From Micromonospora okii (GTDB lineage: Bacteria > Actinomycetota > Actinomycetes > Mycobacteriales > Micromonosporaceae): a DNA stretch of 64,000 bases. Below the pieces are notes generated by a model. It was not told the DNA's origin and did not search any database. It worked only from the letters and a program-made list of their open reading frames with translations. The position numbers were made by a program, and so were the translations under genes. Location: positions 62,001 to 126,000 of the forward strand of contig NZ_BBZF01000017.1 of assembly GCF_020884795.1 (NCBI RefSeq), given 5' to 3'. The first letter of the stretch is position 1; each line of letters starts with the position of its first letter. Below, piece after piece: positions 39,805 to 49,229 of the stretch.

Positions 39805-42800
39805 CCTGCCCGGTGTGCGGGACGGTCGCCGTGCCCGGCGGCCGGTTCTGCCACAACTGCGGGGCCGCCCTGCCGGCCGCCGCCACCCTGCCCGCCGCCG
39901 AGCGGCGGGTGGTCACCGTGCTCTTCGGCGACCTGTCCGACTTCACCTCCTGGTCGGAGGACCTCGACCCCGAACGGGTCGGCGCGGTCACCGACCGGGT
40001 CCTCGCCGCCCTGGCCGGGGCCGTGAAGACCTTCGGCGGGCACGTCGACAAGCTCACCGGCGACGGGATCATGGCGGTCTTCGGCGCGCCCGTCACCCAC
40101 GAGGACGACGCCGAGCGGGCCATGCGCGCCGCGCTGGCCATGCAGCGGGCCGTGCGCCGGGTGCTCGACGACGAGCGCGGCGGCGGCGCGCCGCTGGGCC
40201 TGCGCGTCGGGCTCAACACCGGCGACGTGATCGCCGGCATCCAGGCGGCCATCGAGTACACGGTCATCGGCGACACCGTGAACACCGCCGCCCGGCTGGC
40301 CGACGCCGCCGCCGTCGGCGCCGTCTACGCGGGCGCGCGCACCTCCGCGGCCACCCGGCACGTCGCCTCCTGGCGGGCGCTGCGCCCGCTGCGGCTCAAG
40401 GGCAAGCGCGAGCCCGTCGAGGCGTACGAGCTGCTCGGCCTGCTCGACGCCCCCGGCACCCGCTCCGGCCTCGGCGACGAGGCGCCCTACGTCGGCCGGG
40501 AGACCGAGATCGGCCGGGTCGCCGGCCGGCTCGCCGAGGTGATCGACCGGGGCGAGCCCCGGGTGCTGCTGATGACCGCCGAGGCGGGGATCGGCAAGTC
40601 CCGCTTCGCCGCCGAGGTGGAACGCCTCGCCGCCGGCTACGACGTTGGCCCGGGCCGGTACGCCGCCCACACCGGGGCCCGGGTGCTCTCGGTGCGCTGC
40701 GCCGCGTTCGGCGAGCGCCGCCGGCTCGCGCCCCTGGCCGACCTGGTCCGGGCCGCCGCGGGCCTGCCCAGCGACGCGGCGACCGCGCTGACCCGCCCGG
40801 CAGTCGAGGAGCGGCTGCGCCGGCTCCACCAGCGCCTCGGCCGGCACCGCGAGGACGACGCCCCGCCGGCCGCCCCCGACCAGCTCCTGGCCCTGCTCGG
40901 GTACGCCGACCTGCCCACCGGCGGCCCGACCGAGCAGGACGAGTGGGGGACGGGCACCCAGGCGCCGGCCGACGCCGAGGCCGTGCCGAACGCGGTGGCG
41001 GACCTGCTCAGCGCCCTGGCCGCCGAGGCCCCGCTGGTGGTGATCGTCGACGACCTGCACGACGCCACCGCCGAGACCATCCGGGCGCTCGGGGTGACGC
41101 TGTCGCGGATCGCCGGCCCGGTGCTGGTGCTGCTGCTCGGCCGCCCCGAGCTGGTGCGCACCGCCGGGGCGCTGACCCGCGTCGCCGACGCCGAGGTGCA
41201 CGCGCTGCCCCCGCTGCGCGGCGCCGACGCGGCCCGGCTGCTCACCAGCTACCTCGGCGGCGGAAAGCTGCCGCAGCCCGACGCCGACCGGCTGCTCGCC
41301 ACGGCCCAGGGCAACCCGTTCTACCTGGCCGAGCTGGTCACCCTGCTGATGGAGCGGGGCGCGCTGACCGCCGTGGCCGACCGGTCCGCCCCGGCCCACG
41401 CCGGCTGGCGGCTGGCCCCCGGCTCGCTCGGCAGCCGGCTGCTCTCCCGGGACCTGGCCGCCGTGCTCGCCGCCCGCATCGACGCGCTGCCGCCGGACGC
41501 CCGCGCGGCGCTGCGCGACGCCGCCGTGGTCGGCGACACCGTGCCCGCCGGCGCGCTGGAGGCGCTGGGCGAGCAGCGCGCGGGGCGCGACGGGCGGCCC
41601 GCCGCCGTGGTCGCCGTCGACCTGGACCGGGCCGTCGAGGAGCTGCTGCAACGCCGGATGCTGCACCGCACCCGCTCCGGGTACGCCTTCGCCACCCCGC
41701 TGATGCGGGAGGCCGCCTACTCCGGGGTGAGCAAGGCCGAGCTGGCCGAGCGGCACGCCGCGCTGGCCCGCTGGGCGGCGCCGGGCGGGCCGGGGGGCCC
41801 GGCCGGGTTCACCGACGCCGACCGGGACGCCTTCGTCGCCGAGCACGTGGAACGGGCCGCCGCGCTCGCCGACGCGGTCAAGCTGCGCCCGGACGCGCCG
41901 GCCCGCACCGTCGCCGACCTGGGGGTGGCCGCGCTGGGCCGGGCCGCCCGCCGCGCGTTGCAGGCCGGGGAGCCGGCCGCCGTCGTCGAGCACGCCGAGC
42001 GCGCCGCCGAGCTGGCCCGGGGCGCGCTGCCCGCGGCCGACCGGGTGGTGCACGCTCGCGCGCTGCTCCAGGTGGGGCGGCCGGGTGACGCGCTCGCCTA
42101 CGCCGAGAAGATCGGCGCGAACGCCGGGGACGACCTGGGCACCCGCGCCAGCGCCCTGCTGCTCGCCGGGCAGGCCCACCAGGCCCTCGGCGAGCGGGCG
42201 CGGGCCGTAGCCTGCTGGCACGAGGCGTTGCAGGTGGCCACCGCCGGCGAGCTGCCCCACCAGCGGGCCTCGGCGATGCGGCGGCTCGGCATGGCCGACT
42301 TCATCGCCGGCCACCTCGGGCAGGCCAGCAGCCGGCTCGCGGCGTCGTACCAGATCAGCCTCACCGCCCAGGACCGGCGCGGGCAGGCGTGGTCGTTGCA
42401 GGACCTGGCCTGGGTGACCACCACCCGGGGCGACTTCGCCGGCACCGACGCGGTGCTCGGCCGGGCCGCCCGGCTCTTCGCCGAGCTGAAGGACCCGTAC
42501 GGGCGGGCCTGGCTGCGCGGCACCACCGCGTTCGCCCGGCTGCTCGCCGGCCGACTACGGGAGGCGTGCCGCCTCGCGCGGGTGTTCCTGCCGTTCGGGG
42601 AGCGGGTCGGCGAGGCGTGGGCCGTCGGCACGCTGCGCGCGGTCGAGGCGTTCGCCGGGGCCGAGCTGGGCGAGCTGGGGGAGGCCGACGGGGCGGCCCG
42701 CCGGGCGTACCGGGACTTCGCCGAGGTCGGCGACGAGTGGGGGCAGGGCTTCGCCCTGGTGGTGCGCGGGACGATCGCCCGGGGCCTGGGCGAGCCGGAG

Positions 42801-43382
42801 CACGCCGCCGACCTGCTCGCCGACGCCCTGGAGTTCGGCGCGCACACCTCCCATCCGCTGCTCACCGGGATGGCCGGCACGCTGCGCGGCTTCGTGGCGC
42901 TGGACCTGGGCGACTGCGACACCGCCGAGCGCTCGGCGCGGGCCGTGCTGACCGCCGTCGAGCCGCACAACCCGCAGGCCCCCGCCCAGGTGGGCCCCCG
43001 GGTGCTGCTGGCCACCGCCCGGCTCGCCGCCGGCGACCCGGCCACCGCCGTGGGGCTGCTCGCTCCGGTGGCCACCGCCGCCGCCAACGCGCCGTCGCTG
43101 CTCTTCTCCCGCCGGCAGACGATGGCCCGGTACGCCTCCGCGCTGCTCGCCCACGGCCAGCGCGAGCAGGCCCTCGACTGGGCGCAGCGGGCGGTCGCCG
43201 CCCCGGCGGAGGACGTGCGCAGCCAGGTGGTCGCGGCGATGGTGCTGGCGGAGGCGCTCAGCGCCAGCGGGCGCGACGTGGAGGCGCTGGCCAGCGCGGA
43301 GGAGGCGGTGCGGTTGGCGCACGCGACGGAGCAGCGCAGCGAACGGGCGGCGGCCGCCGCGCTCCACGCCCGCCTGGGGTAA
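39801..43382 (+). CDS. Zinc-ribbon / class III adenylate cyclase / AAA-type ATPase / TPR giant regulator
   Basis: 1193 residues, GTG 39801 coupled to the preceding gene. N-terminal zinc ribbon (CPVCG...CHNCG, residues 3-21). Class III cyclase catalytic domain about 38-215: metal aspartates D44 in LFGDLSDFTS and D88 in KLTGDGIMAVFGAP, plus NTGDVIAG and GDTVNTAARL. A STAND-like ATPase follows with Walker A TAEAGIGKSRFA and Walker B VVIVDDLHD, then a long TPR/helical region to the end. These proteins couple cAMP formation to an NTP switch and a protein-interaction scaffold. Here it takes the position that the cAMP receptor gene (crp) holds in mycobacteria. It ends at a genome-type repeat. Confidence 0.9.
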   Translation: MTCPVCGTVAVPGGRFCHNCGAALPAAATLPAAERRVVTVLFGDLSDFTSWSEDLDPERVGAVTDRVLAALAGAVKTFGGHVDKLTGDGIMAVFGAPVTHEDDAERAMRAALAMQRAVRRVLDDERGGGAPLGLRVGLNTGDVIAGIQAAIEYTVIGDTVNTAARLADAAAVGAVYAGARTSAATRHVASWRALRPLRLKGKREPVEAYELLGLLDAPGTRSGLGDEAPYVGRETEIGRVAGRLAEVIDRGEPRVLLMTAEAGIGKSRFAAEVERLAAGYDVGPGRYAAHTGARVLSVRCAAFGERRRLAPLADLVRAAAGLPSDAATALTRPAVEERLRRLHQRLGRHREDDAPPAAPDQLLALLGYADLPTGGPTEQDEWGTGTQAPADAEAVPNAVADLLSALAAEAPLVVIVDDLHDATAETIRALGVTLSRIAGPVLVLLLGRPELVRTAGALTRVADAEVHALPPLRGADAARLLTSYLGGGKLPQPDADRLLATAQGNPFYLAELVTLLMERGALTAVADRSAPAHAGWRLAPGSLGSRLLSRDLAAVLAARIDALPPDARAALRDAAVVGDTVPAGALEALGEQRAGRDGRPAAVVAVDLDRAVEELLQRRMLHRTRSGYAFATPLMREAAYSGVSKAELAERHAALARWAAPGGPGGPAGFTDADRDAFVAEHVERAAALADAVKLRPDAPARTVADLGVAALGRAARRALQAGEPAAVVEHAERAAELARGALPAADRVVHARALLQVGRPGDALAYAEKIGANAGDDLGTRASALLLAGQAHQALGERARAVACWHEALQVATAGELPHQRASAMRRLGMADFIAGHLGQASSRLAASYQISLTAQDRRGQAWSLQDLAWVTTTRGDFAGTDAVLGRAARLFAELKDPYGRAWLRGTTAFARLLAGRLREACRLARVFLPFGERVGEAWAVGTLRAVEAFAGAELGELGEADGAARRAYRDFAEVGDEWGQGFALVVRGTIARGLGEPEHAADLLADALEFGAHTSHPLLTGMAGTLRGFVALDLGDCDTAERSARAVLTAVEPHNPQAPAQVGPRVLLATARLAAGDPATAVGLLAPVATAAANAPSLLFSRRQTMARYASALLAHGQREQALDWAQRAVAAPAEDVRSQVVAAMVLAEALSASGRDVEALASAEEAVRLAHATEQRSERAAAAALHARLG

Positions 43383-43475
43383 GGAAGGGCACCTTGTTAA
43401 CGCCTACGGTAGAGAAGGGCTCCCTTCTCACCGAGGTCCACCGAGCCGCACCGAGACCGACCGAGCCGCACCCCG
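43382..43475. repeat. Palindromic repeat element plus direct repeat after the cyclase gene
   Basis: The stop is followed by AAGGAAGGGCACCTTGTTAACGCC and then GAGAAGGG-CT-CCCTTCTC (43413-43430), an 8-bp palindrome. Two copies of ACCGAGCCGCACC (43441-43453 and 43461-43473) come next. The AGAAGGG...CCCTTCT pattern with GTTAACGCC resembles dispersed intergenic repeats known in Micromonospora (recollection, not checked). Confidence 0.5.
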
Positions 43476-43589
43476 ACCCGCCGAGGCTTGCCGAGGTGGG
43501 CGATGCGGGGCCGGGCGGCACCGGCTACGGTGGCAGGACCGGGCGAGCGGTCCACTGTGGGTCGCGTGCGCCGGGCTCCGGGAGGCGTG

Positions 43590-44084
43590 ATGAGGCTGCC
43601 GCGCTCCAGCGCCGGTTGGACGATGGCGGTCTTCGGTCTCCTCGCGCTGGCGATGGGCGCGCTCGGGCTGCTCTGGCCGGAGGCGCAACTGCGGATGCTC
43701 GGGTTCGAGGTGCCGCAGAGCCGGGCCCCGGGTGACCACACCGGCACGTTCCTGACCGCGTCCGCCATGGCGTCGTTCAACATGGGCGTCTACTACCTGC
43801 TGGCCACCGCCACCGAGTGGCGGTCGTTCTACCGGTTCACGGTCTTCTTCCGACTGGTCACGTTCACCGTCTTCACCCTCACGGTGTTGGCGGGCGTCGC
43901 CCCGGGCCGGTTCTTCACGGTGGCGCTCTGGGAGGGGCTGGGCGCGGTCGCCACGGCCGTCGCCCTGCGCGTGGACGCCCGCCGCGCGGCGACCGCGAAG
44001 CCGGGCACGACGCCGGCCACACAGGTCACCACAAAGGCGGCCAAGGCGGACGGTGCCGTCCGTTCCTCGGGCGCGGAACTCTGA
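43590..44084 (+). CDS. Four-helix small membrane protein
   Basis: 164 residues from ATG 43590, preceded by GGAGGCGTG. Four predicted membrane helices: SAGWTMAVFGLLALAMGALGLLW, TASAMASFNMGVYYLLATA, FTVFFRLVTFTVFTLTVLAGV, and TVALWEGLGAVATAVALRV. No catalytic motif. Divergence in the surrounding region is low. A separate short tail is Ala/Thr-rich. Function unknown. Confidence 0.8.
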   Translation: MRLPRSSAGWTMAVFGLLALAMGALGLLWPEAQLRMLGFEVPQSRAPGDHTGTFLTASAMASFNMGVYYLLATATEWRSFYRFTVFFRLVTFTVFTLTVLAGVAPGRFFTVALWEGLGAVATAVALRVDARRAATAKPGTTPATQVTTKAAKADGAVRSSGAEL

Positions 44085-44114
44085 GCGACCGGGCCGGTTA
44101 GGTATTTTCGAGCA

Positions 44115-45728
44115 GTGACCGACACCCCGCCCGGCGCGCTGCGGCTGCCCCTCGTGCCCGGTCTGACCGATCTGCAGGTCTTTGCCCGTGGCGGGTACGC
44201 CACCGTCTACCGGGCCACCCAAATCTCCGTGGGGCGTGAGGTCGCGGTCAAGGTGGAGAACCGCACCCTGGCCAACGAGCGGGACCAGGCGAGGTTCCTG
44301 CGCGAGGCGCGGGCGGCGGGGAGGATGTCCTCGCACCCGCACGTGGTGGACCTGTTCGACGTCGGGGTGACCGTCGACCAGCACCCGTACCTGATCATGG
44401 AGCTGTGCGACGGGTCGTACGCCGAGCGGATGCGCACCTCGCCCCTCGGCCCGGCGGAGACCCGCGACCTCGGCGTGAAGATCGCCGACGCGCTGGCCCA
44501 CTCGCACGCCAACGGGGTGCTGCACCGGGACGTCAAGCCCGCCAACATCCTCTACTCGCAGTTCAACCCGGCGGTACTGGCCGACTTCGGGCTCGCCGTG
44601 CTGGCCGAGGCGCGCGACGCGTCGGTCACCCTGGAGGTGCTCACCCCCGCGTACGCGCCGCCGGAGATGTTCAACCACAGCCCGCCGTCGCCCGCCGTCG
44701 ACGTGTACGCCCTCTGCGCCACCCTCTACGCCGTGATGAACGGCCGCCCGCCCCGCTGGCAGTCCGAGCGCAACCCCAGCCTCGTCACCGTGCTGGAGAT
44801 GTTCCACCAGCCGATCCCCGGGCTGCCCGGCGTGCCCGAGGAGCTCGTCGACGTGCTCCGGGCGGGCATGGCCAACGACCCGGCCGAGCGCCCGTCCGCG
44901 GTGGAGCTGCTGGGCATGCTCGCCGCCCTGCCGCTGGACCCGGTGAGCGCGCCGGTCAGCGGCGCCCCGACCTCCGGTGGGCCCGGCTCCGGCGGCCCGC
45001 CGCTCACCGTCACCGGCAACCCGTCCACATGGGGCGGGCTGTACGGCAACACCACGGGTAATCCGTCCACCTCCGGCGGCCTGTACGGCACCGGCCAGCC
45101 GGGGCGGCCCACCCCGCGTCCCCCGGTGGAGGACGAGCACCCCACCGTGCGGACGACCGGCCGCCGGTGGCGGCGGCGCTGGTTCCTCGGCGGCGCGGGG
45201 GCGCTCGCGCTGGCCGCCTCGGCGAGCGCCGGGGCCTGGGTCGCCGGGCGCGCGCCCGTCACGCCGACGCCCACCCCGGTCGCCAGCAGCAGCGTGGGCA
45301 CCACCACCGCTGCCAGCCGCTGGGGCGCGCTGCCGGGCTGCGTGTCCGCGCCCCCGGGCGCGGCCGGGTTGCCGGCGGGCGCGTCCTGCGCCGCCGAGCT
45401 GGAGTGCTTCGGGCCGATGCGGGTGCGCGGCGACCGGGCGGAGGCCCCCCGGCTGCCCTGCGACGGCCCGCACACCTGGGAGAGCTACGCCGAGGGCGAG
45501 CTGCCCGCCGCCCTGGTCGGCGCGGGCCACGACGAGGTCGTCGACGACCCCGAGGTACGCCGGGTGTGCAACGCGGCGACGTTCCGGTTGACCAGCGGGA
45601 TCACCTATCCCAGCGGGTGGCACCTGGAGGTGCTGCCGCCGGCCGAGTCCGACCCGGAGCGGACGTACCGTTGCCTGGCCGGGCGCGGCGTCGACGGGCT
45701 GCGCATGCCCACCCTCACCGGTCGCTGA
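44115..45728 (+). CDS. Transmembrane serine/threonine protein kinase (PknB-type) with extracellular cysteine-rich domain
   Basis: 537 residues, GTG 44115. Kinase motifs: glycine loop FARGGYATVY, Lys46 in VAVKVE, HRDVKPANI, DFG in LADFGLAVL, and APPEMF. A repeated linker (GNPSTWGGLYGN.. GNPSTSGGLYG), an arginine-rich stretch and one membrane segment (WFLGGAGALALAASASAGAWVAG) lead to an outside domain of about 150 residues with five or six cysteines, including CDGPHTWESYAEGELP, a septum-formation (DUF4190-type) motif. It probably senses an extracellular cue and phosphorylates cytosolic targets. Its end overlaps a convergent gene by 14 bp. Confidence 0.93.
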   Translation: MTDTPPGALRLPLVPGLTDLQVFARGGYATVYRATQISVGREVAVKVENRTLANERDQARFLREARAAGRMSSHPHVVDLFDVGVTVDQHPYLIMELCDGSYAERMRTSPLGPAETRDLGVKIADALAHSHANGVLHRDVKPANILYSQFNPAVLADFGLAVLAEARDASVTLEVLTPAYAPPEMFNHSPPSPAVDVYALCATLYAVMNGRPPRWQSERNPSLVTVLEMFHQPIPGLPGVPEELVDVLRAGMANDPAERPSAVELLGMLAALPLDPVSAPVSGAPTSGGPGSGGPPLTVTGNPSTWGGLYGNTTGNPSTSGGLYGTGQPGRPTPRPPVEDEHPTVRTTGRRWRRRWFLGGAGALALAASASAGAWVAGRAPVTPTPTPVASSSVGTTTAASRWGALPGCVSAPPGAAGLPAGASCAAELECFGPMRVRGDRAEAPRLPCDGPHTWESYAEGELPAALVGAGHDEVVDDPEVRRVCNAATFRLTSGITYPSGWHLEVLPPAESDPERTYRCLAGRGVDGLRMPTLTGR

Positions 45729-46068
45729 CCCCGCCCGGGGCCCGGCGGCGCTCCTGCGCCATCCGCAGGGCGTCCCTGCTGTCCAGCGCTTCGAGGGTGT
45801 CGGCGTCGAGGCCGCTCGGCAGGGCGACGGGCTGCCCCGACCACTCGACCGGCTCGCGCCCCGCCTGCTCGCGGGCCTTCGCGCGGCGCTGCCGCGAGTC
45901 CGTCACCGACACTCCGGCGATCATCACCAGCAGGACGCAGAGCAGTGCGAGCACGACCGCCATGATGCTGCGCGGACGCCACCAGACCAGCGTCACCAGC
46001 ACGGCGACCGCTGCCAGCGACGAGGCGACCGCCGTGAGGGACGTCTCGATCCGAGGGATTCGGGTCAC
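45715..46068 (-). CDS. Small two-helix membrane protein
   Basis: 117 residues with two consecutive hydrophobic segments (TAVASSLAAVAVLVTLVWW and IMAVVLALLCVLLVMIAGV) and a charged C-terminus. It ends in the last 14 bases of the kinase gene, tail to tail. No family recognised. Confidence 0.65.
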   Translation of the reverse strand: MTRIPRIETSLTAVASSLAAVAVLVTLVWWRPRSIMAVVLALLCVLLVMIAGVSVTDSRQRRAKAREQAGREPVEWSGQPVALPSGLDADTLEALDSRDALRMAQERRRAPGGVSDR

Positions 46069-46332
46069 CCGTCAAGGATGTCGAAGCCGGCCGACCTGTC
46101 AACCGCCTGAGGCCGACTCGACGCGCCGCCCGAGGCCGGCCCGGTGCGTCGCACGGGGCGAGTCGGCGAAGGTCGGGGCCGACCCGGCGCGCCGGGCGGG
46201 GGCCGAGGCGGCGAAGATCGGGGAAGTGACCCGTTGATGGGATTTCCGGTCGATGATCGTTGTCTCCATTTCCTAGAGTGACGGGGGTCGAGGTTCGCTC
46301 GACGCATCCCGTCGCCCACCGGAAGGCAGTCG

Positions 46333-48156
46333 ATGCCACCTACACCCCGGAAGCTCGCCGCAGCAGGAATCGCCGGCGTTCTCCTCGCCACGACGGCCGT
46401 CGCCACGGCCGTCGCGCCGGCCGCCGCGGCGCCGGACACCGCCGGCTGGGGCCGCCCGGCCGCCGCCGACCGCACCGACCCCGCCGAGGCCCGGCGGGTC
46501 GACCGCGTGCCCACCCCGAAGCTCGGCTGGTACGCCTGCTACAGCCACGCCGAGTGCGCCACCGTCCGGCTCCCGCTCGACTACGACAAGCCCACGGGCG
46601 CCACGACCGAGGTGGCGGTGCTGCGGCTCAAGGCGCGCGACCAGAAGAAGCGCGTCGGCAGCCTCTTCATCAACCCGGGCGGCCCCGGCGGCTCCGGCAC
46701 GGACATCGCGCTCGTCGCGCCGTACTTCCTGAGCGACGACCTGCTGGACCGCTTCGACATCGTCGGCGTGGACCCGCGCGGCGTCGCGGCCAGCCAGAAC
46801 GTCCGGTGCTTCCCGTCGGTCAAGGAGCAGACCGAGGCGTACGCCGGGCTGAACGTCGCCTTCCCGTGGACCAAGGCCGAGGAGAAGGCGTACGTCGCCT
46901 CGGCGAAGGCGATCGGCCGGGCCTGCTCGACCACCGGCCGGCCGCTGACCGGGGCGATGTCGACCGCCGAGGTCGCCCGGGACATGGACGTGCTGCGCCG
47001 CGCGGTCGGCGACCGGAAGCTGACCTACCTCGGCTTCAGCTACGGCAGCGCCCTCGGGCAGCACTACGCCAACATGTTCCCCGACCGGTTCCGCGCGCTG
47101 GTCATCGACGGCGTGCTCGACCCGAACGCGTGGGTCGGCCAGGGCCGGGCGCGCAAGCAGCTCCAGGAGAGCCGGCTGCGCAGCGCAGACGGCGCGTACA
47201 AGGCGCTGCGCGAGATCCTGGTGCGCTGCGACGCGGCCGGCGCGGCGGCCTGCCCGCTCGCGGCCGGCGACCCGCTCGCCTCGTTCGAGCTGGTGGCCAA
47301 GCGGCTGCGCAAGAAGCCGGTGGTGATCACCGACCCGGACACCGGGGAGACGGTTCGGGTCGCCTACGCCGACTTCGTCGGCGCGACGCTCAGCGCCCTC
47401 TACGGCCCCGCCGGGTACGCGGACGTCGTCGCGATCACCGCCGAGCTGCTGGTGCTCACCGACCCCGCGTCGGCCACGGTCGCCCGCCGCGCCGAGGCCC
47501 GCGCGGCCGTCGCGAAGCGTGCCGCCGCCGCCCGCGCGCAGGCCCGACGCGGGTACGACTTCCCGTACGACAACAGCATGGAGACGTTCCTCGGGGTGGA
47601 CTGCACCGACGCGTACCACCCGGCCGACGCCGCGGACTGGCCGGCGCTGGCCGCCGAGCAGGACAAGCGGGCCCCGTACTTCGGCCGGGCCTGGTCCTGG
47701 ATGACCGCGCCCTGCGCCCGCGACACGTGGACGGTGCGCGACTCCGACGCCTACACCGGCCCGTTCAACAAGCGGACCAGCGCCCCGGTGCTGGTCGTCG
47801 GCAACTACTGGGACCCGGCGACCAACTACCAGGGCGCGGTCGGCTCGGCGGCGGTGCTGCCGAACAGCCGGCTGCTCAGCAGCGACAGCTGGGGGCACAC
47901 CGCGTACGGCACCTCGGCGTGCGCGACCGGCGCGATCGACGCGTACCTGATCGCCGGGACGCTCCCGGCCAAGGGGACGGTCTGCGTCGGCGACGTGCAG
48001 CCCTTCGCCGAGCCGGCGCCCGGGGCCGCCGGTGAGCGCGTCACGGCGTCCAAGAGCGACCTGGCCCGCCGGGCCGCCCCCGCCCGGGGCGAGCCGAAGC
48101 GGCTGCCGCCGGTGGTCGCCCCGCTCCCGGCGGTCGGCACGCTGACCGTCCGGTGA
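46333..48156 (+). CDS. Secreted alpha/beta hydrolase with TAP-like C-terminal domain
   Basis: 607 residues. Signal peptide with an Ala-rich cleavage region (AAGIAGVLLATTAVATAVAPAAAAPD). Catalytic serine in GFSYGSALG and the oxyanion segment NPGGPGGSG; the C-terminus has the nucleophile-assisting His in SWGHTAYG. This is the extracellular tripeptidyl aminopeptidase/SCO7095-type family, which trims peptides from the N-terminus. Two extra regions (LRKKPVVITDPDTGETVRVAYADFVGA) are typical. Preceded by a 264-bp gene-free stretch and followed by a strong terminator. Confidence 0.92.
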   Translation: MPPTPRKLAAAGIAGVLLATTAVATAVAPAAAAPDTAGWGRPAAADRTDPAEARRVDRVPTPKLGWYACYSHAECATVRLPLDYDKPTGATTEVAVLRLKARDQKKRVGSLFINPGGPGGSGTDIALVAPYFLSDDLLDRFDIVGVDPRGVAASQNVRCFPSVKEQTEAYAGLNVAFPWTKAEEKAYVASAKAIGRACSTTGRPLTGAMSTAEVARDMDVLRRAVGDRKLTYLGFSYGSALGQHYANMFPDRFRALVIDGVLDPNAWVGQGRARKQLQESRLRSADGAYKALREILVRCDAAGAAACPLAAGDPLASFELVAKRLRKKPVVITDPDTGETVRVAYADFVGATLSALYGPAGYADVVAITAELLVLTDPASATVARRAEARAAVAKRAAAARAQARRGYDFPYDNSMETFLGVDCTDAYHPADAADWPALAAEQDKRAPYFGRAWSWMTAPCARDTWTVRDSDAYTGPFNKRTSAPVLVVGNYWDPATNYQGAVGSAAVLPNSRLLSSDSWGHTAYGTSACATGAIDAYLIAGTLPAKGTVCVGDVQPFAEPAPGAAGERVTASKSDLARRAAPARGEPKRLPPVVAPLPAVGTLTVR

Positions 48157-48161
48157 CGACA

Positions 48162-48204
48162 CCCGGGGGTACGGCGGCGATCGCCCGCCCGCCGTACCCC
48201 CGGG
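48162..48204 (+). terminator. Strong terminator after the secreted hydrolase
   Basis: Perfect 16-bp stem: CCCGGGGGTACGGCGG (48162-48177) and its complement at 48189-48204, loop 11 bases, five bases after the stop codon. Confidence 0.85.
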
Positions 48205-48287
48205 CCCGGCCGTGCGGGTGACCACGCGAATGGACGGGAGCGGCTACCCTCGGTGTCCCGCAGGTGCGCCGGTCAGCGAGGTCGCCG

Positions 48288-49229
48288 ATGAACCAGTTCC
48301 TCACCCGGTCCCGGGTCCGCTCCGTCGCCACCACCGTGGCGGTGGCGCTGACCCTGACCCTTGCGGCTGCCGCCGGCTGTGACAGCAGGCAGGAGCCGGA
48401 GATCCCGTCCGTCAACGACAAGCTCCGCGAGACACACATCTACGGCCAGCCGACCATCAAGATCGGCGTCTCCACGACCGGCCCGCTGATGGGCGAGCTG
48501 CGCGGCGGCACGTACAGCGGGTTCGACGTCGAGATCGCCCGCTACGTCGCCGCCCAGCTCGGGTACGAGGGCGACAAGCGCATCGAGTGGGTGCCGGTGG
48601 CCACGGAGGACCGCATCCCCGCCCTCCAGGGCGGCTCCGTCGACATGGTGGTCTCCACCTTCTCGATGACGGAGGAGCGCGCGAAGCTGATCAGCTTCGC
48701 CGGACCCTACCTGGTGACCACGCAGGAGGCGATGGTCCCGCTCCGGCTCAAGGACAGCATCCGCAGCATCGAGGACCTGCGCGACCCCCGCTACAAGGTC
48801 TGCACCAGCGGCGGCTCGACCACCGAGGCCGAGCTGGGCCGGCACCAGATCCGGGTGTTCGTGGTCAAGGAGGTCGGCGACTGCATCAGCGGCATCCTCG
48901 CGGGCCGGTACGACGCGGTCAGCTCCGACGAGACCATCCTCGCGGGCTTCCTCTCGAAGCACCCGAGAGATTTCACGATCATCGACATGCCCTTCGGCAC
49001 CAGCGAGCAGATCGGCGTCGGGGTGCCGATCAGCGACCCGGCGCTGCGCGACCTCGTCGCGTTCTTCCTCGACAAGAGCTACCAACAGGGGCGCAAGGGG
49101 CAGACCAGCCCGTGGCTCACCGCGTACCACCGGACCCTCGGGCCGTGGATGCGGGCCCCCAAGGTGCAGCCACCGACGCTGGACGTGCCGAAACTGGTGG
49201 ACTTCGACGACAAGGCGCCCCGGACATGA
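48288..49229 (+). CDS. Amino-acid-type extracellular solute-binding lipoprotein
   Basis: 313 residues from ATG 48288, with GAGG upstream. Signal peptide with lipobox LAAAAGC. The bacterial periplasmic binding protein family 3 pattern is clear: GTYSGFDVEIARYVAAQLGY, VPVATEDRIPALQGGSVDMVVSTFSMTEERA, FAGPYLVTTQEAM, and DLRDPRYKVCTSGGSTTEAEL. It should bind an amino acid such as glutamate at the outer face. No ABC permease or ATPase is adjacent; the next gene, overlapped by four bases, encodes a polytopic membrane protein. It may therefore sense rather than transport. Confidence 0.9.
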   Translation: MNQFLTRSRVRSVATTVAVALTLTLAAAAGCDSRQEPEIPSVNDKLRETHIYGQPTIKIGVSTTGPLMGELRGGTYSGFDVEIARYVAAQLGYEGDKRIEWVPVATEDRIPALQGGSVDMVVSTFSMTEERAKLISFAGPYLVTTQEAMVPLRLKDSIRSIEDLRDPRYKVCTSGGSTTEAELGRHQIRVFVVKEVGDCISGILAGRYDAVSSDETILAGFLSKHPRDFTIIDMPFGTSEQIGVGVPISDPALRDLVAFFLDKSYQQGRKGQTSPWLTAYHRTLGPWMRAPKVQPPTLDVPKLVDFDDKAPRT

